Shown here: positions 1-7,703 of the stretch, in pieces
How positions within the stretch are numbered: position 1 is the stretch's first letter
Layout: each line of letters starts with the position of its first letter
Assembly (NCBI GenBank): GCA_944391445.1
Contig: CALXTL010000011.1
Location: forward strand, 1 to 64,000
Length of the DNA stretch: 64,000 bases
From: an uncultured Alphaproteobacteria bacterium
GTDB lineage: Bacteria; Pseudomonadota; Alphaproteobacteria; RF32; CAG-239
Reading direction: 5' to 3'
Made by a program: the position numbers and the translations under genes
Notes under the pieces: model-generated
Database searches by the model: none
Seen by the model: only the letters and a program-made list of their open reading frames with translations
Told to the model about the DNA's origin: nothing

Positions 1-29
1 CCCGAGCTTTAGCGAGTCTTCTTTCTTTT

Positions 30-133
30 GTCATCCTCGGGCCTGAGCGAAGCGAAGAATAGACCCGGGGATCCAGGAAATTAATATAGCTACATCATTT
101 GACCTGGATGTCCGGATCGAGTCCGAACATGAC
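30..133 (+). repeat. Dispersed 104-nt palindromic element, copy A
   Basis: This non-coding element starts GTCAT and ends ATGAC, with an inner inverted pair ATCCAGG (71-77) / CCTGGAT (103-109), so it can form a long imperfect hairpin. It matches the reverse complement of the copy at 19522-19625 with about one difference over 104 nt, and resembles the copy at 34578-34681. Bases 1-29 look like the tail of one of the 38-40 bp tandem units seen before copy C. A further related stretch runs on to about 187. Short open frames across it are not genes. Confidence 0.85.
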
Positions 134-188
134 CGTGCCGACAGAAGCGGCGAGCCCTAAAGGATGTCCGGGGCAAGTTTGAGTATGC

Positions 189-267
189 CCCCCTTTCTAC
201 TGCAAAACACCTCAATACAAAAACAGCTCCCTCCTCGGGAGCTGTTTTTATTATGGGGCGGATTATG
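189..267. repeat. Direct repeat 1: duplicated 3' end and terminator of tRNA-His
   Basis: This 79-bp stretch is repeated at 460-538 with only a handful of mismatches and no length change. It includes a terminator-like hairpin (stem AGCTCCC 225-231 / GGGAGCT 237-243) and ends with bases matching the last 14 nt of tRNA-His, including the CCA. No tRNA body follows here, so this is a partial duplicate of the tRNA 3' end and its downstream region, the arrangement left by site-specific integration or a short segmental duplication. Confidence 0.8.
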
Positions 268-459
268 CTTAAGGAAGAAAAAAACACTGTTTTTTTCGAC
301 GCAAGTAACGCGTTTGTTAGGTTGCAGGAAAAGCGACAGCGTCAGCCTGCAACCGTTACATAGCGGTGACCGCAGCGACTTGGCGGCGACTGCAAGCCGC
401 CCTATGGAGCCAGAACTAGTCTCATGCCGGTTTGCCGCCAAAAGGCAAATCGGAATCCG
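268..459. other. Gene-free segment rich in inverted repeats
   Basis: No convincing coding region lies between the two direct repeats. The segment holds several perfect inverted repeats: GGTTGCAGG (320-328) / CCTGCAACC (346-354), flanked by an outer pair GTAACG (305-310) / CGTTAC (354-359); GGCGGC (382-387) / GCCGCC (396-401); and TTTGCC/GGCAAA near 430-450. It could be the remnant of a mobile element or a structured RNA; the sequence alone does not decide. Confidence 0.5.
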
Positions 460-538
460 CCCCCTCTCTACTGTAAAACACCTCAATACAAAAAAAGCTC
501 CCTTCCCGGGAGCTGTTTTTATTATGGGGCGGATTATG
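460..538. repeat. Direct repeat 2: authentic tRNA-His 3' end
   Basis: This is the partner of 189-267 and overlaps the 3' 14 nt of the intact tRNA-His gene and its terminator hairpin. The pair is 271 bp apart, start to start. Confidence 0.8.
496..514 (-). terminator. Rho-independent terminator of tRNA-His
   Basis: A 7-bp stem AGCTCCC (496-502) / GGGAGCT (508-514) closes a 5-nt loop and is followed on the minus strand by a T run (the A tract 490-496). It lies 10 nt past the tRNA 3' end. The tract on the other side is also T-rich, so it could work in both directions. Confidence 0.75.
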
Positions 539-602
539 AGACTCGAACTCACGACATCTGGTACCACAAACCAGCGCTCTAACCAACTGAGCTAAATCCG
601 CC
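525..602 (-). tRNA. tRNA-His (anticodon GTG)
   Basis: The gene folds as a full cloverleaf. It has the extra G at -1 typical of tRNA-His, which pairs with discriminator C73. The acceptor GCGGAUU pairs with AAUCCGC, the anticodon stem is CUGGU/ACCAG with loop UUGUGGU, and the T arm carries GUUCGAG. The CCA end is encoded. The GTG anticodon together with G-1 makes the identity secure. Its 3' end is duplicated upstream (189-267). Confidence 0.95.
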
Positions 603-619
603 ATCGGACAATCGTTAGT

Positions 620-648
620 TTTCTACAAAGAATAGAGTTCAAAGTCAA
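620..648 (-). promoter_or_regulatory. Sigma-70-type promoter of tRNA-His
   Basis: On the minus strand TTGACT (643-648) and TAGAAA (620-625) are 17 nt apart. The -10 lies 18 nt upstream of the mature tRNA 5' end, as expected for a stable RNA gene. Confidence 0.6.
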
Positions 649-776
649 GCCCAAAAATCACCAAACCATAAAATTTATTTATCTGAAACAATTGTCTTAT
701 TAATAATTTATTTTCTTTTTCAAATTAAAATGAAAAGAAATAAGCTTCCAACCAAAAGCAGAATTGAGTTCAAGCA

Positions 777-1973
777 ATGAAAAACAAATTAACATTCCGT
801 TCTTTATTCGTCAGCGCCGTTTGTGCCGCTGTTTTGAGCTGGAGCAATACTTCTCCGGCGCATGCGGCTCGCACGCAGTCATCAATTATGATTGATGCCT
901 ACTCGGGCAAAGTCCTTTCCGCCAGCAATGCTGATGAATTACGATACCCGGCATCGCTGACCAAATTAATGACCCTCTACATCACATTCGGTGAACTGGA
1001 AAGCGGCCGTCTTAAAATGACGGATAAGCTGAAAGTATCGCGTACGGCGGCAAACCGCTCGCCTTCCAGACTTGGACTTAAACCCGGATCAAAAATCAGT
1101 GTTCACGATGCTGTTATGGCACTGATTATCAAGTCAGCCAACGACTGCGCAACTGTTTTAGCCGAAGGCATTGGTTACAGTGAAGAAAATTTTGCCAAAA
1201 CAATGACTAAGGTTGCCCGCGAGCTGGGAATGAAAAACACCACGTTTAAAAATGCATCCGGCCTGCCAAACCGGGCGCAAAAAACAACAGCCCGTGACAT
1301 GGCCATTCTTGGTGCGGCCATATATCACCATTACCCGCAATATTACAAACTTTTTTCCGAACGCAGTTTCACCTGGCAGGGCCGCAAATATTATACACAC
1401 AATCATTTGCTGAAAAATTTCAAAGGCACTGATGGCATGAAAACCGGTTTTACCAATGCGGCCGGGTATAATATCATCACATCGGCCGAACGCGACGGCA
1501 ACCGGGTTATTGCCGTCACCATGGGACACAATACCCTGCGCCAGCGCGATCAAAAAGTAGCCGGCATGATGTCTCGCGGTCTGCAAAAACTGGCGTTGGC
1601 CGATAATATTGAAAAACCTGTACTTTATGCTGAAAGCCAAACAGATCGGTCCGCAGAAAAAACCGTCGCATCGGAGGAACAAACTGACGAAGCTCGGTGG
1701 GGCATACAGGTTGGAGCCTTTTCCAATTATGCGAAAGCGCGCAATTACGCAATCAAGATCCGCCGCGGACTTAAATCTGGCTACATCAAAAATGCCCGTA
1801 TCGATATTGAAGCCACCGCCAAAGGCGCTGCAATTGTATACCGTTCAAAGTTGGTCGGATTAGATAAAAATCAGGCCGACAAAACCTGCAACCATTTGAA
1901 AAAAGAAAACAAATCCTGTATTGTGGTTGCGTCGAATCCCGTTCAACAACTTGCCATGGCTGAGCACCGCTAA
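777..1973 (+). CDS. D-alanyl-D-alanine carboxypeptidase (PBP5/DacF type) with SPOR domain
   Basis: This 398-residue penicillin-binding protein trims the terminal D-Ala of peptidoglycan stem peptides in the periplasm. A Sec signal peptide covers about residues 1-30 (cut near AHA). The three S11-family active-site motifs are all present: S60-x-x-K63 (SLTK), S120-A-N and K222-T-G. A C-terminal SPOR-like region (about 305-385, starting WGIQVGAFSNYAKA) would bind denuded glycan strands at the division site, which fits the next gene being mipZ. The stop codon overlaps the mipZ start by one base (TAATG), so the two are probably co-transcribed and translationally coupled. It could equally be named dacC or dacF, so I give no symbol. 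Confidence 0.93.
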   Translation: MKNKLTFRSLFVSAVCAAVLSWSNTSPAHAARTQSSIMIDAYSGKVLSASNADELRYPASLTKLMTLYITFGELESGRLKMTDKLKVSRTAANRSPSRLGLKPGSKISVHDAVMALIIKSANDCATVLAEGIGYSEENFAKTMTKVARELGMKNTTFKNASGLPNRAQKTTARDMAILGAAIYHHYPQYYKLFSERSFTWQGRKYYTHNHLLKNFKGTDGMKTGFTNAAGYNIITSAERDGNRVIAVTMGHNTLRQRDQKVAGMMSRGLQKLALADNIEKPVLYAESQTDRSAEKTVASEEQTDEARWGIQVGAFSNYAKARNYAIKIRRGLKSGYIKNARIDIEATAKGAAIVYRSKLVGLDKNQADKTCNHLKKENKSCIVVASNPVQQLAMAEHR

Positions 1974-2773
1974 TGTCTGAACACAAACATCCCGCACATA
2001 TCATTGTCATCGGTAATGAAAAAGGCGGCACCGGCAAGTCAACCATTGCGATGCATCTGGCCATTAAACTTTTGAACGAGGGCTATGCCGTCGCCACAAT
2101 GGACTTCGACGGCCGGCAGGGATCGTTAAGTAAATATATTCAAAACCGTAAAAATTTCTGTGCGGCGGGAGGGTTGCATCTGGGCATTCCGGAACACTAC
2201 ATCGTCAAGCCGTCGGCGGATTATAGCCGGATTCCTGAAGATCTGGAAAGAATACACAGTCTGATTATGGATTTGCGCAGCCGTTATGATGCCATTATTA
2301 TTGACACACCGGGCGGCAAAAACTATTTGTTTGAAGCGGCGCATCAATATGCAGATACTTTAATCACACCCATGACCGATAGCCTTGTTGACATGGGTGC
2401 CATTGCCGATATCGACCTGAACACCCTGCGTGTCAAAGCGCCGGGGCACTACGCCGATTTTGTCTGGGAAACCAAAAAATTCCTGGCCGCGCACGGCAAA
2501 AACGGTCTCAACTGGATTGTCTGCGGTAATAAAATTTCACCGACTCGCTCGCGAAATAAAGACTTTATCTTCGAGCAATTGGGAAAAATCGGCAAAATGT
2601 ATGGTTTCCGCTTCTGCACGGGGCTCAAAGACCGTGTCATCTACCGTGAATTGTTTTTGGAGGGGCTGACCGTTCTTGACATGAACCAACCCGGCCTCAA
2701 CCGCCGGATGACGACTTCTCATCTGGCCGCCAAAATTGAAATCAAAAATCTGGCAGAATTTATCTGTCCCTAA
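1973..2773 (+). CDS. mipZ: MipZ-type ParA-family ATPase, division-site positioning
   Basis: This 266-residue ParA/MinD-like ATPase has a deviant Walker A motif, GNEKGGTGKST (residues 14-24, signature K17 and P-loop K22), followed by TMDFDGRQGSL and the Walker B-like IIIDTPGG. The GNEKGG start and the DGRQGSLS segment are characteristic of MipZ, which in Caulobacter forms a gradient from the ParB-marked poles and blocks FtsZ polymerisation. It is shorter than Caulobacter MipZ (about 320 residues). An ordinary ParA is less likely because of the MipZ-specific N-terminal motif and the absence of parB nearby. It overlaps the upstream carboxypeptidase stop by one base. Confidence 0.88.
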   Translation: MSEHKHPAHIIVIGNEKGGTGKSTIAMHLAIKLLNEGYAVATMDFDGRQGSLSKYIQNRKNFCAAGGLHLGIPEHYIVKPSADYSRIPEDLERIHSLIMDLRSRYDAIIIDTPGGKNYLFEAAHQYADTLITPMTDSLVDMGAIADIDLNTLRVKAPGHYADFVWETKKFLAAHGKNGLNWIVCGNKISPTRSRNKDFIFEQLGKIGKMYGFRFCTGLKDRVIYRELFLEGLTVLDMNQPGLNRRMTTSHLAAKIEIKNLAEFICP

Positions 2774-2868
2774 ATCCTTTGATAAGTTGACATTAAGACT
2801 TGTTCTTTACAAGCCGCAGTGCTAAACTCCGGCACAGATAAGGAATTGTTTCACTCAAAGGAAATAAC

Positions 2869-4488
2869 ATGATACAAACCATAGCAACAACCCCGTATAC
2901 CGATCAGAAAATGGGCACGGCCGGCCTGCGCCGCAAATCGAAAGTTGTTTTGCAACCCAATTATATTGAAAATTTTATGCAAAGCATTTTCAACGTCATC
3001 GGCAACCTGAGGAACAAAACCTTTGTTGTTGGCGGTGATGGCCGTTTTTACAATGACAAAGCTATCCAGAAAATCATCAAAATGGCTGCCGCAAACGGCG
3101 TGGCAAAACTGATTATAGGGCAAAATGGTTTTATGTCGACGCCTGCGGGTTCCAATGTTATCCGCAAAAACAAAGCCGATGGCGGTTTTATTCTTTCCGC
3201 CTCACACAATCCCGGCGGAGAAAACGGCGATTTTGGCATCAAATATTCCAACGCCAGCGGCGGCCAAATTCCAAGTTCTGTCAGTGACAAAATCTACCAG
3301 CAAACATTGTCTCTTAAAGAATACAAAATATGCGACATTCCGGACATTGATCTTTCCAAACCCGGCGTACAGGATGTCTGTGGTATGAAAATTGAAGTTA
3401 TTGACCCTGTCAAAGACTACGTCGACATGATGCAAAATATTTTCGATTTTGATGCCTTAAAAAAACTGTTTCAAAGCGGTTTTACCATGCGTTTTGACGC
3501 GATGAACGCTGTCACCGGCCCTTATGCCTTGAAAATTTTTGAAGAAATCCTTGGCGCGCCCAAAGGCTCGGTTGTCAACGCCGTACCGCTGCAAGACTTT
3601 GGCGGCCTGCATCCTGACCCGAACATGGTCTACGCCAAAGAACTGGTAGACTTCATGTATTCCGAACATGCAGCCGACTTTGGCGCCGCTAATGACGGAG
3701 ACGGCGACCGCAACATGATTCTCGGCAAAAAGTTTTTTGTCACGCCGAGTGACAGCTTGGCGATTCTGACTGATAATTTCAGCCTGATCCCGGCCTACAA
3801 ATCCGGCATCTACGGCGTAGCCAAATCGGCGGCCACTTCCACCGCGGTCAAGCGCGTGGCTGAAGCGCATGCTATTGGCTACTATGAAGTACCGACAGGC
3901 TGGAAATATTTTGTAAATCTGATGGATTCCAAACGCATCACTTTTTGCGGGGAAGAAAGTTTTGGCACCGGTTCATCCCATATCCGCGAAAAAGACGGCA
4001 TCTGGGCGGTCTTGTTTTGGTTAAGCATCATTGCCGCCACCGGCAAATCGGTTGAACAGATAACGCGGGAGCATTGGCAAAAATATGGCCGCAGTTATTA
4101 TGTCCGCTTTGATTTTGAAGGTGTGGACACAGATTTGGCCGACAAATTGATGGAAGACCTTGAAAGCAAACTGCCGATGCTGCAGGGTAAGACATTTTCC
4201 GGCTACACGGTCAGCGATGCCGGCGCCTTTGTCTACAACGATCCTGTTGATGGCAGTTCCACCAAAAATGGGCTGATTATCCGTTTCACCGACGGTTCGC
4301 GAATTGTCTACCGCTTGTCAGGGACAGGCTCCAGCGGTGCCACCATTCGCGTCTATCTGGAACGCTTCAGCAAAACGAATTTAGACGACGATCCGCTTAA
4401 AATGTTAACTGAAATTTTCAAAATTGCGATGAGTATTTCGGAAATCCCCGAAAGAACAGGAAAACACCAGGCTGATGTTATTACCTAG
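2869..4488 (+). CDS. pgm: Phosphoglucomutase (alpha-D-glucose-1,6-bisphosphate dependent)
   Basis: This 539-residue enzyme interconverts glucose-1-phosphate and glucose-6-phosphate, supplying UDP-glucose for glycogen and envelope polysaccharides (ugd and the polysaccharide operon lie downstream in this window). The N-terminal TAGLRRKS matches the substrate-binding start of the family. The phosphoserine loop is SASHNPGG (Ser112), the metal loop is DGDGDRN near residue 281, and the sugar-binding loop GEESFG lies near 364. Its length is normal for the eukaryote-like PGM branch. A good Shine-Dalgarno sequence (AAAGGA) precedes the ATG. The last 14 bp overlap the next gene. Confidence 0.95.
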   Translation: MIQTIATTPYTDQKMGTAGLRRKSKVVLQPNYIENFMQSIFNVIGNLRNKTFVVGGDGRFYNDKAIQKIIKMAAANGVAKLIIGQNGFMSTPAGSNVIRKNKADGGFILSASHNPGGENGDFGIKYSNASGGQIPSSVSDKIYQQTLSLKEYKICDIPDIDLSKPGVQDVCGMKIEVIDPVKDYVDMMQNIFDFDALKKLFQSGFTMRFDAMNAVTGPYALKIFEEILGAPKGSVVNAVPLQDFGGLHPDPNMVYAKELVDFMYSEHAADFGAANDGDGDRNMILGKKFFVTPSDSLAILTDNFSLIPAYKSGIYGVAKSAATSTAVKRVAEAHAIGYYEVPTGWKYFVNLMDSKRITFCGEESFGTGSSHIREKDGIWAVLFWLSIIAATGKSVEQITREHWQKYGRSYYVRFDFEGVDTDLADKLMEDLESKLPMLQGKTFSGYTVSDAGAFVYNDPVDGSSTKNGLIIRFTDGSRIVYRLSGTGSSGATIRVYLERFSKTNLDDDPLKMLTEIFKIAMSISEIPERTGKHQADVIT

Positions 4489-5584
4489 TTTGAAATATGG
4501 CATTATGGCATTTTTACTGACCGGGACCGCGGTTTTTCCGGCCGTGGCCGGTTTATATGGCTTTAACAGTGCCAATCCCTACACGTCGGAAGAAAAAATT
4601 CTCGACATGAAATATTTGCCGACGCAAATTCGCAATTACCGTGCCGCCATGCGCGAAAATCTGCAAATGCTGATTGATTATGCACATAAAAACAAACCGG
4701 ATTTCCGTATCATTGTTCACGAAGGGCAGGAATTGCTATACCGCAGTTCCTGGGAAGACGCCTGTGACGGATACAATCTTTCCCGACGCCAAAAAGGCAG
4801 CATCAACGACACCAGCTTTTTAAATCATGGCAAACAAATTTCTCTTGAGCCCAAACCCGACACGCCCGAATATAAATATCTGCATTCGGTGGACGCCGTA
4901 GCGGTCAATAATTTGTATTGCGGCAGCGGCAAAGAACATGACATCACGTTTAACCATAACCTGGGTCTGATCAGCATTGACCATTGCCCGTCGGAAGAAG
5001 CCGCCGAACAAGCCGTGGTCAGATCCGTACTCGACAAGAAGATTCTTTATGTATTTACGAATCTGGATCAGGCCTTCAGCAACATTGCTTCACAGCCGCT
5101 GATCAACGATTCGGCTCGTAACGTTGGCAATGTTGATGAAGCCGGAAATATTTTGTTGATGACCGACGACAGCCGCTATACGTCCAAAGACAAATTTGTG
5201 CAGGATTTAAGCCGCACCAATTATGACATCATTGTCATCAAACCGCTGTTTGCACATCGCCAACGGTTCAGCCCGGATGACATCCGCCGCATGCAGTTCA
5301 AAAAAAACGGCAGCCGTCGGCTGTTAATTGCGGAAATGAACGTATCTGAGGCTTCACCGCAGGATTATTTTTGGCATAAGAGCTGGAAAATCGGCCAACC
5401 GTCGTGGCTGGTTCGCAAATCTTTTGTTGATCGCGATTCTGTCATCACCAAATATTGGAATGAAAATTGGCGGCGGATAATCTCCGGACATTTTAAAGAT
5501 ATTCTGGCCACCGGTTTTGACGGTGTCTTTTTCACCGGAGTGCAAAACCATTTGTATTTTGAACAACAAACCCCTCTTGAGTAA
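4475..5584 (+). CDS. GH114-like (endo-alpha-1,4-polygalactosaminidase family) exported protein
   Basis: This 369-residue protein starts with a signal-peptide-like segment (about residues 1-25: basic, then hydrophobic, ending VAG). The body resembles the GH114/TM1410 TIM-barrel family, with repeated strand-like blocks: FRIIVHEG, ILYVFTNLDQ, YDIIVIKPLF, RLLIAEMNV and GFDGVFFTGV. Members act on or bind amino-sugar polysaccharides. I recognise the fold-level pattern but cannot confirm the catalytic acids, so activity is uncertain. It overlaps pgm by 14 bp and sits 5 bp before fliQ, so it is embedded in an apparent operon. An ATG at codon 11 is an alternative start. Confidence 0.65.
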   Translation: MLLPSLKYGIMAFLLTGTAVFPAVAGLYGFNSANPYTSEEKILDMKYLPTQIRNYRAAMRENLQMLIDYAHKNKPDFRIIVHEGQELLYRSSWEDACDGYNLSRRQKGSINDTSFLNHGKQISLEPKPDTPEYKYLHSVDAVAVNNLYCGSGKEHDITFNHNLGLISIDHCPSEEAAEQAVVRSVLDKKILYVFTNLDQAFSNIASQPLINDSARNVGNVDEAGNILLMTDDSRYTSKDKFVQDLSRTNYDIIVIKPLFAHRQRFSPDDIRRMQFKKNGSRRLLIAEMNVSEASPQDYFWHKSWKIGQPSWLVRKSFVDRDSVITKYWNENWRRIISGHFKDILATGFDGVFFTGVQNHLYFEQQTPLE

Positions 5585-5589
5585 CGCCC

Positions 5590-5853
5590 ATGAACGAGAT
5601 TGAAGTTTTGGATATTTCGCGTGACGCCGTTTTTACCCTGCTTAAAGTAGTGACACCGGTTTTGCTGGTTGCTTTGTTTGTTGGTCTAATCATTGGTATT
5701 TTCCAGGCTCTGACTCAAATTCAGGAAATGACTTTGGCCTTTGTGCCGAAAATTATCAGCGTTTTTGTCGCCATTATCTTATTATTTCCGTTCATGCTGG
5801 GACAAATGCGCGCTTTGACGGAAACATTGTTTAACCGGATTGCAGGCGGATAG
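5590..5853 (+). CDS. fliQ: Flagellar export apparatus protein FliQ
   Basis: This 87-residue protein has two transmembrane helices and the family motif GIFQALTQIQEMTLAFVPK. Both its size and sequence are typical of FliQ, a core component of the flagellar type III export gate in the inner membrane, where it assembles with FliP and FliR. It begins 5 bp after the preceding gene and ends 5 bp before fliR, in the conserved fliQ-fliR-flhB order. fliP is not in the window. Confidence 0.95.
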   Translation: MNEIEVLDISRDAVFTLLKVVTPVLLVALFVGLIIGIFQALTQIQEMTLAFVPKIISVFVAIILLFPFMLGQMRALTETLFNRIAGG

Positions 5854-5858
5854 CTCTC

Positions 5859-6614
5859 ATGGAAGAACTCGTCAGTCTGAATATGTACGCCTTTTTGATG
5901 GCGTTTCTGCGTGCAGGTTCCGCATTAATGGTTATGCCGGGCTTCACGAGTTCTTATGTCAATACACAGGTTCGTCTTTCCGTTGCGCTGGCTCTTGCGG
6001 TTGTGTTGATGCCGGTTATTGCGCCGCATTTGCCGCCGCAGCCGACGCAAACGGTTTTGTTTATACAATACATCCTTTCGGAAATTGTTGTCGGCTTATT
6101 TATTGGCCTGATCATCCAGATTATATTTACAGCGCTGAATCTGGCCGGTTTCATTGCCAGCCAGGCCATCGGCTTCGGCAATGCGCAGATTTTTGACCCG
6201 GCCACGCAAAATCAATCTGTTGTGGTTGAGACTTTTCTGAGCATTATTGCGCTGACCGTTATTTTTCTGACTGACTTGCATCATCTGATGATCGGCGCCA
6301 TTGTCGACAGCTACATCTTAATGCCGGTATCTGTATCCCTGCCCTGGGGAGACATGGCTGATCATCTGGCCCGCACCTTTAATAAGGCTTTTATCATCGG
6401 CTTCAAAATCGGCTCGCCGTTTATTGCCTTCACCATCATATTTTACTGCGGGATCGGCCTGGTGTCGCGCCTGATGCCGCAGCTCAACATCTTCTTTTTG
6501 TCGCTGCCGCTGCAAATCTATCTGGGTTTAGGCCTGTTGTTTATCACCACGCCGGTCATGATCGTCTGGTTTACCAGACATTTTGAAGACGGCATAAACC
6601 GGCTGCTGAACTAG
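5859..6614 (+). CDS. fliR: Flagellar export apparatus protein FliR
   Basis: This 251-residue polytopic membrane protein has about six hydrophobic segments. Family landmarks include FLRAGSALMVMPGF near the N-terminus, ASQAIGFGNAQIFDPATQNQ in the middle and RLMPQLNIFFLSLPLQI near the C-terminus. FliR forms the export gate with FliP and FliQ. It lies between fliQ and flhB with short spacers. Confidence 0.96.
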   Translation: MEELVSLNMYAFLMAFLRAGSALMVMPGFTSSYVNTQVRLSVALALAVVLMPVIAPHLPPQPTQTVLFIQYILSEIVVGLFIGLIIQIIFTALNLAGFIASQAIGFGNAQIFDPATQNQSVVVETFLSIIALTVIFLTDLHHLMIGAIVDSYILMPVSVSLPWGDMADHLARTFNKAFIIGFKIGSPFIAFTIIFYCGIGLVSRLMPQLNIFFLSLPLQIYLGLGLLFITTPVMIVWFTRHFEDGINRLLN

Positions 6615-6629
6615 AGGAGGTGCAAAAAC

Positions 6630-7703
6630 ATGGTTACCCCCGAAGAAGAAGACGAAGCCTCCAAAACCGAAGAACCTTCCGAACGAAAGATATCCAAAGC
6701 CAAAGAAGAAGGCGATGTTGCCGTTTCGCAGGATACCAAAAGTTTTCTGATGCTGCTTGGCATGTTATTTGTCATTTGGCTGTTATTGCCGCTGATGGCC
6801 AAATGGTTTTACCAAACAAATATCGGCTTTTTGGAACATGCGACCGATATAGAAGTGACGCCGCAAAATTTTCGCGCATTGCTGATTAATGCCACACTCG
6901 GGCTGTTCAAAATTATGGGCTTTCCTTTTGCAATTTTCATGGCGCTTGGCATCTTTGGCAGTATTGCTCAGACGGGCTTTGTCTACGCCCCCAAAAAACT
7001 TGAGCCTAAATGGGAAAAGCTTAATATTTTTGCTTCTCTGGCCAATTTCATCAATATGAAAAAAGTTGTTGAAGCGCTGAAGGGAATTATCAAAATCATT
7101 GTGGTATCTTATGTGGCTTTGCTGGTCATCCGCCCGTATGTTGCCAAAATAGAGCTCCTGCCAACCATGGAGACAGGAGGAATTCTGGATTTCACGCACA
7201 ATGTTGTTGTTTTGTTGATTTTCACCGTGGCATTGGCGGTTTTGATCATCGGTGTCGCTGACTATGCCTACCAAAAATACACGCACTTGAAAAAACTGCG
7301 TATGACCAAACAAGAAGTCAAAGATGAATATAAACAAATGGAAGGCGACCCGCTGATCAAATCGCGCATCCGCCAGGTTCGCATGGAACGTGCGCGTCAT
7401 CGTATGATGGAAGCTGTGCCGCGTGCCGATGTCGTCATCGTCAACCCGACGCACTATGCCGTGGCGCTGGAATATAAGATGAACGAAATGGATGCACCGA
7501 AAGTCACGGCCAAAGGCGTGGATAATGTCGCCTTGCGCATTAAAGCGCTGGCGGAAGAAAACGATGTCCCGATTGTTGAGAATCCGCCGCTGGCCCGGGC
7601 GTTGTTTGCTTCCACCGAACTTGACCAAACCATCCCTGAAGAACATTTTAAAGCCGTTGCAGAGGTAATCGGATATGTTATGCAGCTCAAAAATCAACAA
7701 TAG
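6630..7703 (+). CDS. flhB: Flagellar export switch protein FlhB
   Basis: This 357-residue protein controls the switch in export specificity from rod/hook to filament substrates. The charged N-terminus contains EEPSERKISKAKEEG, followed by four transmembrane segments and a cytoplasmic domain. The autocleavage motif NPTH is intact at residues 272-275 (NPTHYAVAL). The start is preceded by a strong AGGAGG Shine-Dalgarno sequence. The 3' end overlaps the proposed cckA start by 29 bp. A separate gene at 22494 encodes only a homologue of the C-terminal domain. Confidence 0.97.
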   Translation: MVTPEEEDEASKTEEPSERKISKAKEEGDVAVSQDTKSFLMLLGMLFVIWLLLPLMAKWFYQTNIGFLEHATDIEVTPQNFRALLINATLGLFKIMGFPFAIFMALGIFGSIAQTGFVYAPKKLEPKWEKLNIFASLANFINMKKVVEALKGIIKIIVVSYVALLVIRPYVAKIELLPTMETGGILDFTHNVVVLLIFTVALAVLIIGVADYAYQKYTHLKKLRMTKQEVKDEYKQMEGDPLIKSRIRQVRMERARHRMMEAVPRADVVIVNPTHYAVALEYKMNEMDAPKVTAKGVDNVALRIKALAEENDVPIVENPPLARALFASTELDQTIPEEHFKAVAEVIGYVMQLKNQQ

